64,000 nt of DNA, taken from NCBI RefSeq assembly GCF_014109825.1, contig NZ_CP059576.1, forward strand, positions 1,225,001-1,289,000. The letters run 5' to 3'. Position 1 is the stretch's first letter. Each line of letters begins with the position of its first letter. Both the position numbers and the translations under genes were made by a program. The DNA is from Legionella sp. PC997. Its GTDB lineage: Bacteria; Pseudomonadota; Gammaproteobacteria; Legionellales; Legionellaceae. Shown piece after piece: positions 38,530 through 47,842 of this stretch. Under the pieces are notes generated by a model that saw nothing but the letters and a program-made list of their open reading frames with translations, was not told where the DNA came from and searched no databases.

Positions 38530-40401
38530 ATGATACACAAAATGCCAATATTTCTGCAAAAACTGCATAAAAAATTACCAGTTTTTCTTTGTGATATTCT
38601 TGCTATTCCAGTAGCATGGTTTACAGCATATTGGTTGCGTTATAACATGCACCCTTCTCCTAAAACATTTACTTCGACACATTTCATTATTGCCTTAACT
38701 CTTTTAACTACGATTCAAGTTTCTTGTTACTTTTATTTTAAAACATATCGTGGTTTGTGGCGCTTTTTTTCATTGAACGATGTAATGCGAATTTTGAAGA
38801 CTACTCTTTCTGCTACTGTGTTGGCGATCCCTGTTTTATATGTAGCTTCGATAGTTCAGGAAGTTCCTCGCTCTGTATTTCCTTTATATTGTCTGATTTT
38901 AACTACTATTCTTTGTAGTTTTAGAATATTGAGAAGAATCTATTGGGATAAACGAGCCAAATGGAATAAAGCAACTGAAATGAAAAGGGTTCTTATTATC
39001 GGGGCGGGGATGGCTGGTGAAGGACTTGGTCGTGATTTAAAACGTTCCAATCAGTACCTGCCAGTAGGTTTTATTGATGATAATTTAGCAAAACGTGGTT
39101 TAGAAGTTCATGGCATACCGGTTTTGGGAACAACGAGCCAAATTGCCGAGCGAGTAAAAGAGTATGATATTGATTTGATTTTTATTGCTATTCCATCAGC
39201 AAGTTCTTCATTGATGCGCCGTATTGTGACCTGCTGTGAGGAAAGCCAGACTCCGTTCAGTACCCTACCAGGTCTCAATGCTTTAGCGGCTGGACGAGTG
39301 GAAGTGAATGCATTAAGGCCAGTTAATATCGAAGATCTATTAGGTAGAGATCAGGTAAACTTACAATGGGACCGATTAACAGCGGGTATTGCTGGAAAAC
39401 GAGTATTGGTTACTGGAGGGGGAGGATCAATTGGTTCAGAGCTGTGCCGGCAAATTTTAGCCCTTAAACCTAAGAGTTTGGCCATAGTCGAAAACAGCGA
39501 ATTTAATTTATATCAAATTGAACTTGAACTGCGACAAACTTTCCCAGATATTCCTTTAGAACTTAAATTGATCAGTGTTACAGATGAAGTAGCAATTAAT
39601 CATCTCTTTGCTGATTTTTTACCGGAAATAGTGTTTCATGCTGCAGCATACAAGCATGTTCCACTTTTACAGGATCAAATACGTGTTGCGGTAATAAATA
39701 ACGTACTTGGAACCCAGATTGTTGCAAAGGCTAGTATTACTGTTGGGGTTGGAAAGTTTATTTTGATTTCTACGGATAAGGCAGTAAATCCTACCAACAT
39801 TATGGGAACTACCAAACGCGTTGCTGAGATTTATTGTCAGAATCTGAATGGGAGGGTTAACACTCAATTCATTACAGTCCGTTTTGGAAATGTTTTGGGT
39901 TCAGCGGGAAGTGTTGTTCCCCTATTTCAAAAGCAATTGCAAAGTGGTGGTCCTATAAAAGTAACCCATCCTGATATGCAACGATATTTTATGACTATCC
40001 CTGAAGCATGTCAGTTGATTTTGCAGGCTATGGTCAATGGAAGCGGGGGAGAAATTTTCGTTCTGGATATGGGAGAGCCTGTTAAAATCAGCTATTTGGC
40101 AGAACAAATGATTCGCTTAGCAGGAAAAGAGCCTGGAAAGGACATTATGATTGAATACACCGGATTACGTCCCGGAGAGAAATTATTTGAAGAGTTGTTC
40201 CATGAGTCCGAACAATTGGCTTCGACAGAACACGAAAAATTGTTTAAGGCAAAATTCCGTGAACTTAATTGGGACGAGTTAATTCAAACAATGCGTTTAC
40301 TAAATACCGCTTGCCAGGAAAATCAAACCGATGAATTGTTTATTTTATTAAAGAGCTTGGTTCCTGAGTTAAATACCAATAGTGTTGTCTCAGCAACTTA
40401 A
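38530..40401 (+). CDS. CapD/WbpM-type nucleotide-sugar 4,6-dehydratase
   Basis: 623 residues from the ATG at 38530 (AAGGA upstream); a GTG at 38512 is in frame. N-terminal four-helix membrane region (about 1-140), a first Rossmann domain (RVLIIGAGMAGEGLGRDL), then the catalytic short-chain dehydrogenase domain with VLVTGGGGSIGSELCRQ, FHAAAYKHVPLL, STDKAVNPTNIMGTTKR and RFGNVLGSAGSVVPLF. In this family Met-x-x-x-x-Lys replaces the Tyr-x-x-x-Lys pair. Expected to convert UDP-GlcNAc to a 4-keto-6-deoxy sugar for LPS or glycan assembly. It fits the neighbouring glycosyltransferase genes. Confidence 0.92.
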   Translation: MIHKMPIFLQKLHKKLPVFLCDILAIPVAWFTAYWLRYNMHPSPKTFTSTHFIIALTLLTTIQVSCYFYFKTYRGLWRFFSLNDVMRILKTTLSATVLAIPVLYVASIVQEVPRSVFPLYCLILTTILCSFRILRRIYWDKRAKWNKATEMKRVLIIGAGMAGEGLGRDLKRSNQYLPVGFIDDNLAKRGLEVHGIPVLGTTSQIAERVKEYDIDLIFIAIPSASSSLMRRIVTCCEESQTPFSTLPGLNALAAGRVEVNALRPVNIEDLLGRDQVNLQWDRLTAGIAGKRVLVTGGGGSIGSELCRQILALKPKSLAIVENSEFNLYQIELELRQTFPDIPLELKLISVTDEVAINHLFADFLPEIVFHAAAYKHVPLLQDQIRVAVINNVLGTQIVAKASITVGVGKFILISTDKAVNPTNIMGTTKRVAEIYCQNLNGRVNTQFITVRFGNVLGSAGSVVPLFQKQLQSGGPIKVTHPDMQRYFMTIPEACQLILQAMVNGSGGEIFVLDMGEPVKISYLAEQMIRLAGKEPGKDIMIEYTGLRPGEKLFEELFHESEQLASTEHEKLFKAKFRELNWDELIQTMRLLNTACQENQTDELFILLKSLVPELNTNSVVSAT

Positions 40402-40452
40402 TTGGTTTATGAGTCTTTTTATGCTCCTGATTTATGAGGAAGAGTTTTTAAA

Positions 40453-40788
40453 ATGATTATATCGTTCGATGATTTTGCTAAAGTTGAATTGCGCTCAGGT
40501 ACCGTGGTTAAAGTGGAAGAATTTCCTCGTGCAAAGAAGCCAGCCTATAAAGTATGGGTGGATTTCGGCAAAGATATAGGCGTATTACAAACCTCAGCAC
40601 AAGTTACTGCACATTATACCCCGGAAACTTTATTGGGGCGCTCCGTAGTTGGATGTGTCAACTTGGGTGAAAAAAATATTGCCGGCTTCACTTCCCAATT
40701 TTTGCTGGTTGGATTTTCTGATGAGAATGGGGCGATATGCCTTATCACCACCGAACCTAAAGTACCTAATGGACAAAAGTTACATTAA
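40453..40788 (+). CDS. CsaA/YgjH-like tRNA-binding domain protein
   Basis: 111 residues forming a single EMAP/MetRS-type OB-fold: FDDFAKVELRSGTVVKVEEFPRAKKPAYKVWVDFG, then TSAQVTAHYTPETLLGRSVVGCVNL and the end TEPKVPNGQKLH. CsaA is a dimeric tRNA-binding protein proposed to assist export or folding. A GGAAGAG site precedes the ATG. It is convergent with the next gene (23-base gap). Confidence 0.92.
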   Translation: MIISFDDFAKVELRSGTVVKVEEFPRAKKPAYKVWVDFGKDIGVLQTSAQVTAHYTPETLLGRSVVGCVNLGEKNIAGFTSQFLLVGFSDENGAICLITTEPKVPNGQKLH

Positions 40789-40811
40789 TTTTTTAAGTGC
40801 TCAGAGGGAAA

Positions 40812-42173
40812 CTAAAGCTTTTGGGAACTTATTTCTTTAGTATCAAGTCTGCATCGTTCACTTAAAGGCGGGATGCCTTTTTTTTGTAAATATTTTTTAA
40901 TTTCTGGTAAACTTTCTGCCCATTCTAGATAACTGCTTAAGGGGGTATAATCATTCTCGAAGCCAGAAAAAATATTCTCTTTTTCTATATGTCTTTTAGG
41001 CCTACGTAAGTCAGCGATTTGTATCTCTGGATCCAGTAGATTCTTATTGTGTAAGAAATAAATTAACTTATAAAAAGATAATGAAGTGGGTTTGTAATGA
41101 CCACTGTTATTATCAATAGACTTTATTTTCCCATGCTCTACTAACCACATCCCCGCACCGCGTACCTTTTTACCAGAAGTCATCGTGGAATGATGATAAG
41201 TACCAGATTCGTGAATATGTGTATAGAAATGGTTCTTATCTTTTATATCCCAAATAAAAGCAGTTGCCCCGATCGGACAACCAACCTTAAAGACAAAATC
41301 AGCTAATTGATTGGTATTTAATTCAAATACATCCTCAGAGCTTATTTTTTGAGCCATTAATTTATAATCACCATCCACATGTTCAATGTGTACCGATACG
41401 TTTTCTGAAGACTCATAATGAACAGGGCCCATTTTATTTTTATAATAACCACGCCAATTATTACTGATATCTCGAGTGGAAGTGCTAATAGGATGTTGTT
41501 CCAACCATAAGAAAAAAGGAATTTTAGTATTGCTTTCAACCCACTGATAAAAAGCCATATTCATTGGATATTCTGCAGTATTGCGTTTATTTTTTAAATC
41601 ATCGAGCATAAATTCAATAGGACGATGAACTGGATCTTGCTTTTCCAATAAGGTTCCACTGCTTAAGCGAAAAAATTTCTGTTTACAATGTTCTTTTTCT
41701 TCAGTCTTGAGTGTCTTAAGTAGCGATTTCTTATCGACATATTTTGAATTTGCATGCTTATAATACTCTTTCAATTTATCTAAGTAATTTATTTTTTTGT
41801 TAGCTCTTTGTAGTAATCCATGAATCCAGGGATCTATAGAGCCTTTCAGCCGTGTATCTTTTCGTGGCTTGCTTGAAGTTGATTCCAAAAATCCATAGGG
41901 AAATTTATCTTCAGTTACGTTTTCTTGTTCTTTGGTTATAAATTGATCCCCTAAATAATCTTTATATTGCTGAGCAAGCTGTGCTATTTGTGCTAATTTT
42001 TTTTGTCGTGTGTTAATATTTTTTAAGTTTACTTTTGAAATATTATGATATTCTTCTAATAGATTAGATAGTTTGTTGATTAATTCTTCAGCATTTGGAT
42101 CATCATGTTGTTTACAACTTTTTAAAATCAGAAGCCAATCATCAAGGGCGTAAACATCTTGCCATATAGCCAT
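40812..42173 (-). CDS. Hypothetical protein with IQM-like SGHYKPT motif, effector candidate
   Basis: 453 residues, soluble. Residues 1-200 are mostly charged helices (coiled-coil-like). Residues about 300-375 read FIWDIKDKNHFYTHIHES...HHSTMTSGKKVRGAGMWLVEHGKIKSIDNN then SGHYKPT (357-363). The order His-rich strand, small residue plus G/A-G, V-x-x-G-x-I-x-x-I, SGHY[KR]PT is what plant IQM calmodulin-binding proteins show, and is rare in bacteria. Function unknown; host-directed role is inference. No clear E-block at the C-terminus. Confidence 0.55.
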   Translation of the reverse strand: MAIWQDVYALDDWLLILKSCKQHDDPNAEELINKLSNLLEEYHNISKVNLKNINTRQKKLAQIAQLAQQYKDYLGDQFITKEQENVTEDKFPYGFLESTSSKPRKDTRLKGSIDPWIHGLLQRANKKINYLDKLKEYYKHANSKYVDKKSLLKTLKTEEKEHCKQKFFRLSSGTLLEKQDPVHRPIEFMLDDLKNKRNTAEYPMNMAFYQWVESNTKIPFFLWLEQHPISTSTRDISNNWRGYYKNKMGPVHYESSENVSVHIEHVDGDYKLMAQKISSEDVFELNTNQLADFVFKVGCPIGATAFIWDIKDKNHFYTHIHESGTYHHSTMTSGKKVRGAGMWLVEHGKIKSIDNNSGHYKPTSLSFYKLIYFLHNKNLLDPEIQIADLRRPKRHIEKENIFSGFENDYTPLSSYLEWAESLPEIKKYLQKKGIPPLSERCRLDTKEISSQKL

Positions 42174-42258
42174 GGATTAAAACCTATACTTTATCTGTGT
42201 ACAAAAAAAGGATATGCAATTAAATTATAATCCAATTTGAATTAAATGTGAGCCATTC

Positions 42259-43140
42259 ATGCCTAGATACAGAAAAATACTCTTAAATGAAGCAATTGCC
42301 TTATTACAAAATAATGTACCAGATTTAGTTTGTTTAGACTTAAGTGATCAAAAGATAAGCGAGGAATGTTTGTACGAACTGGTTGATGCAATCAACGCAA
42401 ATACCCATTTAAAAAGAATTAAATTGAATTGCTGTATGATTGATGATGACAAAGTTAAAATCTTATCAAGACTAAGCTCTATTGAAGTACTTTCCTTACG
42501 AACAAATAAAATCACCGATAAAAGTATGAGCTTACTAGCTGACATGACCTCTCTTAAAAAATTAGATCTAAGTTCCAACAATAATGGATATAACAAAAAC
42601 ATTACTGCCGGGGGTTTAAAATTTTTTATTAGAAATTCAACTCTTGAACAGCTCACTTTAAGCGATAATGAACTTGATGATGAATGCGCAAAAAGTTTAG
42701 CGCGAAATAATGTACGGCGACTTATATTAAGCAATAATCAAATTACTCTTAGAGGCGTAAAGTATTTGGCTGCGCATAAAAAACTAAATTTTCTCGATGT
42801 AGGCACAAATATAATTGGTGATGCCGGTGCCATTAGTTTAATTAACGAAAATCAAAGCATTAGAGGATTAATTCTTAACAATAATAAATTAACTATTAAA
42901 GCAATAGCTAAAATGAAACCCGAAAAGTTAAAGCAAGTAGAGCGATTAGACATCTGTTTAAATCCTTTAGGTCAGGAGGGTGTTAACTTATTGCAGGAGA
43001 AAAGGGGATCACGAGCTGGATTAAGTACTTTTTTTTGTCACAAGAGAAATAAAAATTTCATTCAAGGATTATTTACTACGATTCAGAGTCAATTTTCTCC
43101 TGAAAAAGAAAACAAAACAGAACACTCACTAACGATTTAA
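42259..43140 (+). CDS. Leucine-rich-repeat protein
   Basis: 293 residues with about eight LRR units of the ribonuclease-inhibitor-like type: DLVCLDLSDQKIS, LKRIKLNCCMID, IEVLSLRTNKIT, LKKLDLSSNN, LEQLTLSDNELDD, VRRLILSNNQIT, LNFLDVGTNIIGD, IRGLILNNNKLT and VERLDICLNPLG. A Lys-rich tail follows. Such proteins in Legionella often act on host proteins, for example as Dot/Icm substrates, but no secretion motif is obvious here beyond a polar tail. No catalytic domain is attached. Confidence 0.85.
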   Translation: MPRYRKILLNEAIALLQNNVPDLVCLDLSDQKISEECLYELVDAINANTHLKRIKLNCCMIDDDKVKILSRLSSIEVLSLRTNKITDKSMSLLADMTSLKKLDLSSNNNGYNKNITAGGLKFFIRNSTLEQLTLSDNELDDECAKSLARNNVRRLILSNNQITLRGVKYLAAHKKLNFLDVGTNIIGDAGAISLINENQSIRGLILNNNKLTIKAIAKMKPEKLKQVERLDICLNPLGQEGVNLLQEKRGSRAGLSTFFCHKRNKNFIQGLFTTIQSQFSPEKENKTEHSLTI

Positions 43141-43172
43141 AATTTATTGTAGTAAGAGATTTTCTTAAAAGC

Positions 43173-43196
43173 CAAGCCCAAATTAGTTTGGGCTTG
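43173..43196. terminator. Bidirectional terminator between LRR gene and permease
   Basis: A perfect 10-base stem (CAAGCCCAAA/TTTGGGCTTG) with a TTAG loop in a 62-base convergent gap. On the minus strand it is followed by GCTTTTAAG; on the plus strand by TATCTGTT. Likely serves both genes. Confidence 0.65.
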
Positions 43197-43202
43197 TATC
43201 TG

Positions 43203-44684
43203 TTAAACGGGGGGAAAGAGATCCTGGAATTTAACACGAGTCTTGAGGTGTAGTGCTTTTTTCCTTTTCTTTGATAAATCAAAAATCTTATAGATTATGA
43301 TAGGAATAATAAAGCTAACCATACCTATGTAAAAAGCAAGCTTATAAGTAGGGTCTTTATTCAACACAAGGAAGAATAAGGCAATACACATCAGGATGAT
43401 TGCGAGGATCCCAGTATAGGGAGAGTATGGAGTTACATAGCGCAGGTTCGCTGTAGTATAGCCAGCTTGGTATAATCGATTCCTGAACCGAATTTGTGAA
43501 GTGCACAAGGAGATCCAAGCCAGAGTTCCTGTAAATCCAGAGACAAGAAGTAGGGCGATGTAGAGTTGGGTCTGTCCGAAAAAGTACCCAACGCCTAAAA
43601 GAATCCAGATGGTGATTAAGGTAGCAATAATTGCATTTTGGGGTACTGAATTATGATTAAATTTGGCAAAAGTATGTGGCGCCATACCATCACGAGCCAA
43701 AGCATTCAGAGCACGAACTGTGCCATAAAATCCTGAATTAGCACAAGATAAGGTTGCACTCAGTGTCACAAAACTGGTTACAGCACCAGCCCACTTTAGA
43801 TTGTAAAAGTTTAGGGCATCTGCAAACACGGAGTTAGATAATCCAGCTTTTTGCCAAGGGAAAATTAATACCAAGCAAAATACCGGAATAATGTAGATGA
43901 AAAGAATTCTTAAGGTTACATTGCGAATTGCATGGGGAATCATCCGTGCAGGGTTTTCTGATTCTCCTGCAGCAAGACCAATGATTTCAGAGCCTTGATA
44001 GTTGACTAACAGCAGAACCATAGCGGTTAATAAGGACATGGTACCGTTAGGAAGGAGTCCTCCATCGCCGAAAATGTATTTAGATCCAATAAATCCATCC
44101 GATCCTGGCCCCTGAATAAGGCCTAAGAAGATTAAAACAGCCAAAATAACAAAGCCAAATAAAGCTAAAATCTTAATTAAAGCCAGCCAAAATTCGATTT
44201 CACCAAAAGTATCTACTTTCGCAAGATTAATATAGGTAATTAGTAAACCAAAACAAACCGCCCAGACATAACCATTTACACCCGTAAACATTTCCATGAT
44301 GATACCCCCTGCAACACATTCTGCGGGGATATAGGCGACCCAACTTATCCAATACGACCAGCCTACGCCACAGGCAACGGATGGAGATATAAAATCAGCG
44401 GTATAAGTAACAAAGGAGCCTGAAATGGGAATTGCCACAGCAAGCTCACCCATGCAAAGCATGGTGAGAAAAATAATTAAGCCGCCTAGTATATAAGCTA
44501 GAAACACGGCAGGTCCGACCAGGTTAATTACTTCACCGGTACCTAAAAAATAGCCTGAGCCGATAATTCCCCCCAAGGCAATTAGCTGCACATGACGGTC
44601 TTTCAATCTTCGGCTATAACCACTATCTTTAATGGGTTTGTCTGTTTCAATCTTACTCTTTTTCACGGGCTGTTTGTTTCTCAC
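43203..44684 (-). CDS. Amino-acid permease (APC superfamily, AAT type)
   Basis: 493 residues with 12 hydrophobic segments. The family start is clear: LKDRHVQLIALGGIIGSGYFLGTGEVI, followed by CMGELAVAIPISGSFVTY, and later GSEIIGLAAGESENPARMIPHAI. These match the AAT family (GABA, lysine, S-methylmethionine or aromatic permeases). Substrate cannot be fixed. The start is a GTG at 44684 with a weak ribosome site. Legionella depends on amino acids as carbon source, so many such permeases are expected. Confidence 0.9.
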   Translation of the reverse strand: MRNKQPVKKSKIETDKPIKDSGYSRRLKDRHVQLIALGGIIGSGYFLGTGEVINLVGPAVFLAYILGGLIIFLTMLCMGELAVAIPISGSFVTYTADFISPSVACGVGWSYWISWVAYIPAECVAGGIIMEMFTGVNGYVWAVCFGLLITYINLAKVDTFGEIEFWLALIKILALFGFVILAVLIFLGLIQGPGSDGFIGSKYIFGDGGLLPNGTMSLLTAMVLLLVNYQGSEIIGLAAGESENPARMIPHAIRNVTLRILFIYIIPVFCLVLIFPWQKAGLSNSVFADALNFYNLKWAGAVTSFVTLSATLSCANSGFYGTVRALNALARDGMAPHTFAKFNHNSVPQNAIIATLITIWILLGVGYFFGQTQLYIALLLVSGFTGTLAWISLCTSQIRFRNRLYQAGYTTANLRYVTPYSPYTGILAIILMCIALFFLVLNKDPTYKLAFYIGMVSFIIPIIIYKIFDLSKKRKKALHLKTRVKFQDLFPPV

Positions 44685-45036
44685 AGGTTGTCATATTTTT
44701 GGGTGACGCTATGTTATATTCATCTGCAATAATTTAAAACCATTCTCAATTAAAAAATCTGAAATATTTTTTATTTATACTAAATTTCTTTTTTAACTGA
44801 TATAAAAAATTTTAAAGCAGGGTATTATAAATCATTTTTTACCTATTTGGATATTTTTTTACTAAATTAGTGAAAATTATTACAAAATATCTTATTTGTT
44901 GATTTATCTAAGAGAATAGACAATAAAAAAAGTAATAATCATTATTTTTATATACAAAAGAGCGTATTTCGATTTTACAATTAAGACGTCTACTAAAAGT
45001 TGCATCAACATACAACTTGGGTATACTTTTCCATAA
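44685..45036. other. AT-rich region between permease and tRNA gene
   Basis: About 350 bases, very AT-rich. It contains the 13-base palindrome AATAATCATTATT (44934-44946), which resembles half of a Fur box but is too short to call. Nothing else recognised; promoters for the permease and tRNA must lie here. Confidence 0.3.
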
Positions 45037-45109
45037 GCCGCTGTAGCTCAGTCGGTAGAGCAGTTGATTCGTAATCAAAAGGTCCGCGGTTCGATTCCGC
45101 GCAGCGGCA
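45037..45109 (+). tRNA. tRNA-Thr (anticodon CGT)
   Basis: A 73-base cloverleaf. Acceptor GCCGCTG pairs with CAGCGGC; D arm GCTC/GAGC; anticodon loop TTCGTAA gives CGT, reading ACG; T arm CGCGG/CCGCG with TTCGATT loop; CCA is not encoded. The G27-A43 mismatch is also found in E. coli thrW. thrW-type tRNA genes are frequent integration sites, and the accessory region starts directly after this gene. Confidence 0.95.
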
Positions 45110-45240
45110 TAGTAAAATCAATAGGTTACGTTAAATCTATTTGGTACTTAATTTTTGTGTCGCATCTGTGTCGCAATAAAATATTGCATTTTTTCTAATC
45201 TATACTCTAAGTATCAGTATTTCAGTCGAAAGGACACGAT

Positions 45241-45561
45241 ATGGATACTAGATTCTTAATAGAAGTTACTATTGTTTTATTCTTGTTTAATTCTTCTTTA
45301 TATGCCAAATCAGGTTGTTGCTCTCACCATGGGGGAGTGGCTGGATGTAATTCTACAACAGGATTTAATATTTGTGCTGATGGCACAGATTCTCCATCTT
45401 GCACTTGCGGATACCCTAGTGATTATAACTCTTTAAATAATAATTATGATTCAAATTCAACTACACCTATTCAAAATTCAATCATAACTATTCATAAGTG
45501 TACTGATAAGAAAGGAGTGGTGCATTTTAGTGATAAGAATCTTAGTCCTGATTGTAAGTAA
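45241..45561 (+). CDS. Small secreted Cys-rich protein with DUF4124-like tail
   Basis: 106 residues. Signal peptide at 1-22 (cleavage near LYA-KS). The mature start GCCSHHGGVAGC...GFNICADGTDSPSCTCG is a motif common in small secreted proteins of mobile elements. The C-terminal IHKCTDKKGVVHFSDKN is a DUF4124-like piece. AAAGGA precedes the ATG. First gene of the island after the tRNA. Function unknown. Confidence 0.7.
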   Translation: MDTRFLIEVTIVLFLFNSSLYAKSGCCSHHGGVAGCNSTTGFNICADGTDSPSCTCGYPSDYNSLNNNYDSNSTTPIQNSIITIHKCTDKKGVVHFSDKNLSPDCK

Positions 45562-45570
45562 GGAAAAATA

Positions 45571-45648
45571 ATGGGATCAGCCGCTTTTCATTAATACAAT
45601 TCTACTTATTATTTTTTGTTTTAATGAAAAGCCACTTGACCCCTTATT
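45571..45648. repeat. REPIN-like inverted repeat
   Basis: Starts AATGGGATCAG and ends TTGACCCCTTATT, enclosing a perfect 12-base inverted repeat GCTTTTCATTAA/TTAATGAAAAGC (45583-45594 with 45621-45632). GGGGTCA-flanked hairpins of this kind accompany REP-associated (IS200-like) transposases. None is encoded nearby. The rest of the 332-base gap to 45893 is AT-rich with nothing I can name. Confidence 0.55.
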
Positions 45649-45893
45649 AACTTATAAAGAGATTCAAGAAAATCTGGACGTAGATCATTTATAAGTCTAA
45701 GTAATTTAGTTTCTTATATATATTCATCAGATTGAAATCGCTGTTTGGCAAAATTAATGAGGATTTTAACCAATATTCTAAAGATAATAGTATTAAATAA
45801 ATGCGCCGCAAGAATCACTCTACTAGAATTATTTGTAATACGTTTGGATATAAAAGACTACACTTGTAAGTATATCCCCAACAAATTATACAA

Positions 45894-46865
45894 ATGAAAA
45901 ACTCTAATAATCTATATTCTAATGCAATTAGCTCGATTCAAATGGGTGTTGAGGATTTTTCAAAAGATGATTCCAAAAGAATGCTTTCTGCGGTTAGAAA
46001 CATCTATTCCGGTCTAGTTCTTCTCTATAAAGCAAAATTATGGGAACTATCACCAGTAAAAGATCAATATTTATTAATTTCAGAAGATATAAATTTTGAA
46101 TTAAATGGTTCTGATGTAATTGTAAGAAGAAAAAATCCAGACAAATTACCTACTAAAACGATTGATACTACGGAAATTAAAAAACGTTGCCAATCCTTAG
46201 GGATACAAATAGACTGGCTCAATTTTGATGGGTTTCGAAAAGAAAGAAATTTTATTGAGCACCTATTTCCCCAAAAAAATAATGATCTTTTAAAACAGTT
46301 GCTATCAGATGCATTTGTATTAATTGACGATTTTATACGGTCGAATCTTAAACTAGATACAAAAAGATGCTTAGGCCAAAGCACTTGGGAAGTTCTTTTA
46401 AATGAGCACCAATTGTGGGCAAAAGAACTGAAGCGATGTCATGATACCATTGATAGAATTAATTGTTTTAGCTGGGTAAAGGCTTATTTAAAAAATACTA
46501 CTTGCCCAAAATGTAGGTCAAAACTGATTGTATACCAATGCAATAGTGATGACCTTTTTGATTGTGAAGGGAAATGTTCAAAATGCGATACATTTATAAA
46601 TGATATTATCAACCTTTTGAATTATGCGGTTACATCAGATAGATATAATCATGAGGATATGCAATCGGGGATTGATAATCTAACTTACTGTCCTGAATGT
46701 CATAATCTCTCCTTTTTTAAGTCACATATGGCATGCCTAAGTTGCCAAACTGAAAAAACAGACAGTGATCTTGAATGTAAAATATGTGGTGTGCAGGAAA
46801 CGGATATAGATAATATAGAAGACGGGATATGTAGCTACTGTTTAAATAGAGGCAGCAATGATTGA
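45894..46865 (+). CDS. HEPN-like/zinc-ribbon protein, possible defence or toxin gene
   Basis: 323 residues. The first 150 are helical, with YSNAISSIQMGVEDF, MLSAVRNIYSGLVLLYKAKLWEL and KERNFIEHLF. The last contains R118-x4-H123, the RNase motif of HEPN domains, in the correct helix context. The C-terminal half has three Cys-pair clusters (CPKC with CSKC, CPEC with CLSC, CKIC with CSYC) that look like zinc ribbons. HEPN proteins with ribbons occur in defence islands as RNA-cleaving effectors. No antitoxin-like partner is adjacent. Activity is inference. Confidence 0.6.
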   Translation: MKNSNNLYSNAISSIQMGVEDFSKDDSKRMLSAVRNIYSGLVLLYKAKLWELSPVKDQYLLISEDINFELNGSDVIVRRKNPDKLPTKTIDTTEIKKRCQSLGIQIDWLNFDGFRKERNFIEHLFPQKNNDLLKQLLSDAFVLIDDFIRSNLKLDTKRCLGQSTWEVLLNEHQLWAKELKRCHDTIDRINCFSWVKAYLKNTTCPKCRSKLIVYQCNSDDLFDCEGKCSKCDTFINDIINLLNYAVTSDRYNHEDMQSGIDNLTYCPECHNLSFFKSHMACLSCQTEKTDSDLECKICGVQETDIDNIEDGICSYCLNRGSND

Positions 46866-46987
46866 ATTTCACAACGAAGAGAGATCTCTAAATTGTTCGG
46901 CTGTTTATCTATATTTCTTACTCCATTAACAACCATGACCAGAGGTCTTGGATCTGGGTATATTGGGGTGCTAATTTTGAAATAATA

Positions 46988-47491
46988 CTATTGATTTTCT
47001 ACTAATTTTCTTACTTGCTTTGCTTGTCCAGGATATCTCCCAGTAATCAGCCAACATAATATAGAAAAAACAAAACTAATAATCCAGAAAAATACGCTAA
47101 TAGGAATAATAAGCCATGCATATCTTGCGTAACTTATGTTTTCTGTAAAGGTTAACCAAACAACATAAATAAACAGAGCTATATTAATAAGAAATCCTAA
47201 TACTTGCCATATAGTTAAGATTGATCCACATAAATCGGATATCCTATTTCTAAATAGGTCATTACTAAATCGATCAAGAAAAAATGCTGTTATTTTAGGA
47301 GCTAAACCAGGAGATAATTCTTCCTTATATAACTCAGCTATATCAATACCAAGGGATGATGAAATTTCTAGCAGAGCAAGTTTTTCATTTTTTTTCATTT
47401 GATATGCTGCTAACCATAGTATCCCTGATTCAAATAGAAAAAGAACAATGCATGCCCCTACAATATGGCCAATTGCAAGATATAAGCTCAT
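46988..47491 (-). CDS. Hypothetical membrane protein
   Basis: 167 residues with about three to four membrane segments (near 1-30, 88-112, 120-150) and a cytoplasmic-looking stretch LEISSSLGIDIAELYKEEL between the first two. AAGGAGAGGTA immediately before the ATG is a strong ribosome site. No family recognised. Convergent with the zinc-ribbon gene. Confidence 0.55.
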   Translation of the reverse strand: MSLYLAIGHIVGACIVLFLFESGILWLAAYQMKKNEKLALLEISSSLGIDIAELYKEELSPGLAPKITAFFLDRFSNDLFRNRISDLCGSILTIWQVLGFLINIALFIYVVWLTFTENISYARYAWLIIPISVFFWIISFVFSILCWLITGRYPGQAKQVRKLVENQ

Positions 47492-47842
47492 TACCTCTCC
47501 TTGATTATACCGGGTTCCACGAGCTAAATATTTTCCACATATTGACTAATGGTAGGTCTTATTATGCAATAAAGCAACTATGATGCGACTAGGCTTAAAA
47601 GAGTCCATCTTTCCAATTACCAAATTTCTTAATTTGAAATCTTTAAAGACACTTACTAGGCTGAGTAATAGAGTTCATGAGTAAACTGTGGATTTTAACC
47701 TATACATTCTTACTCTACTAACTACGTATTTTTAATCTATTAGATAAAAAAGATAAAGCTACAATTATTAACTTCTCTTTTCATAATTACAAGCAGTTCT
47801 ACTTCGTACTAAAAGCCAAGAATTATAAGCTATTATTTATTA
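47492..47842. other. Intergenic region in the island
   Basis: About 350 AT-rich bases between two divergent unknown genes. I see no gene, RNA or repeat. Confidence 0.3.

Noticed and set aside
44934..44946. Fur-box-like palindrome AATAATCATTATT
   Set aside because: Too short and in a very AT-rich region where such palindromes arise by chance; no iron-related gene is adjacent.
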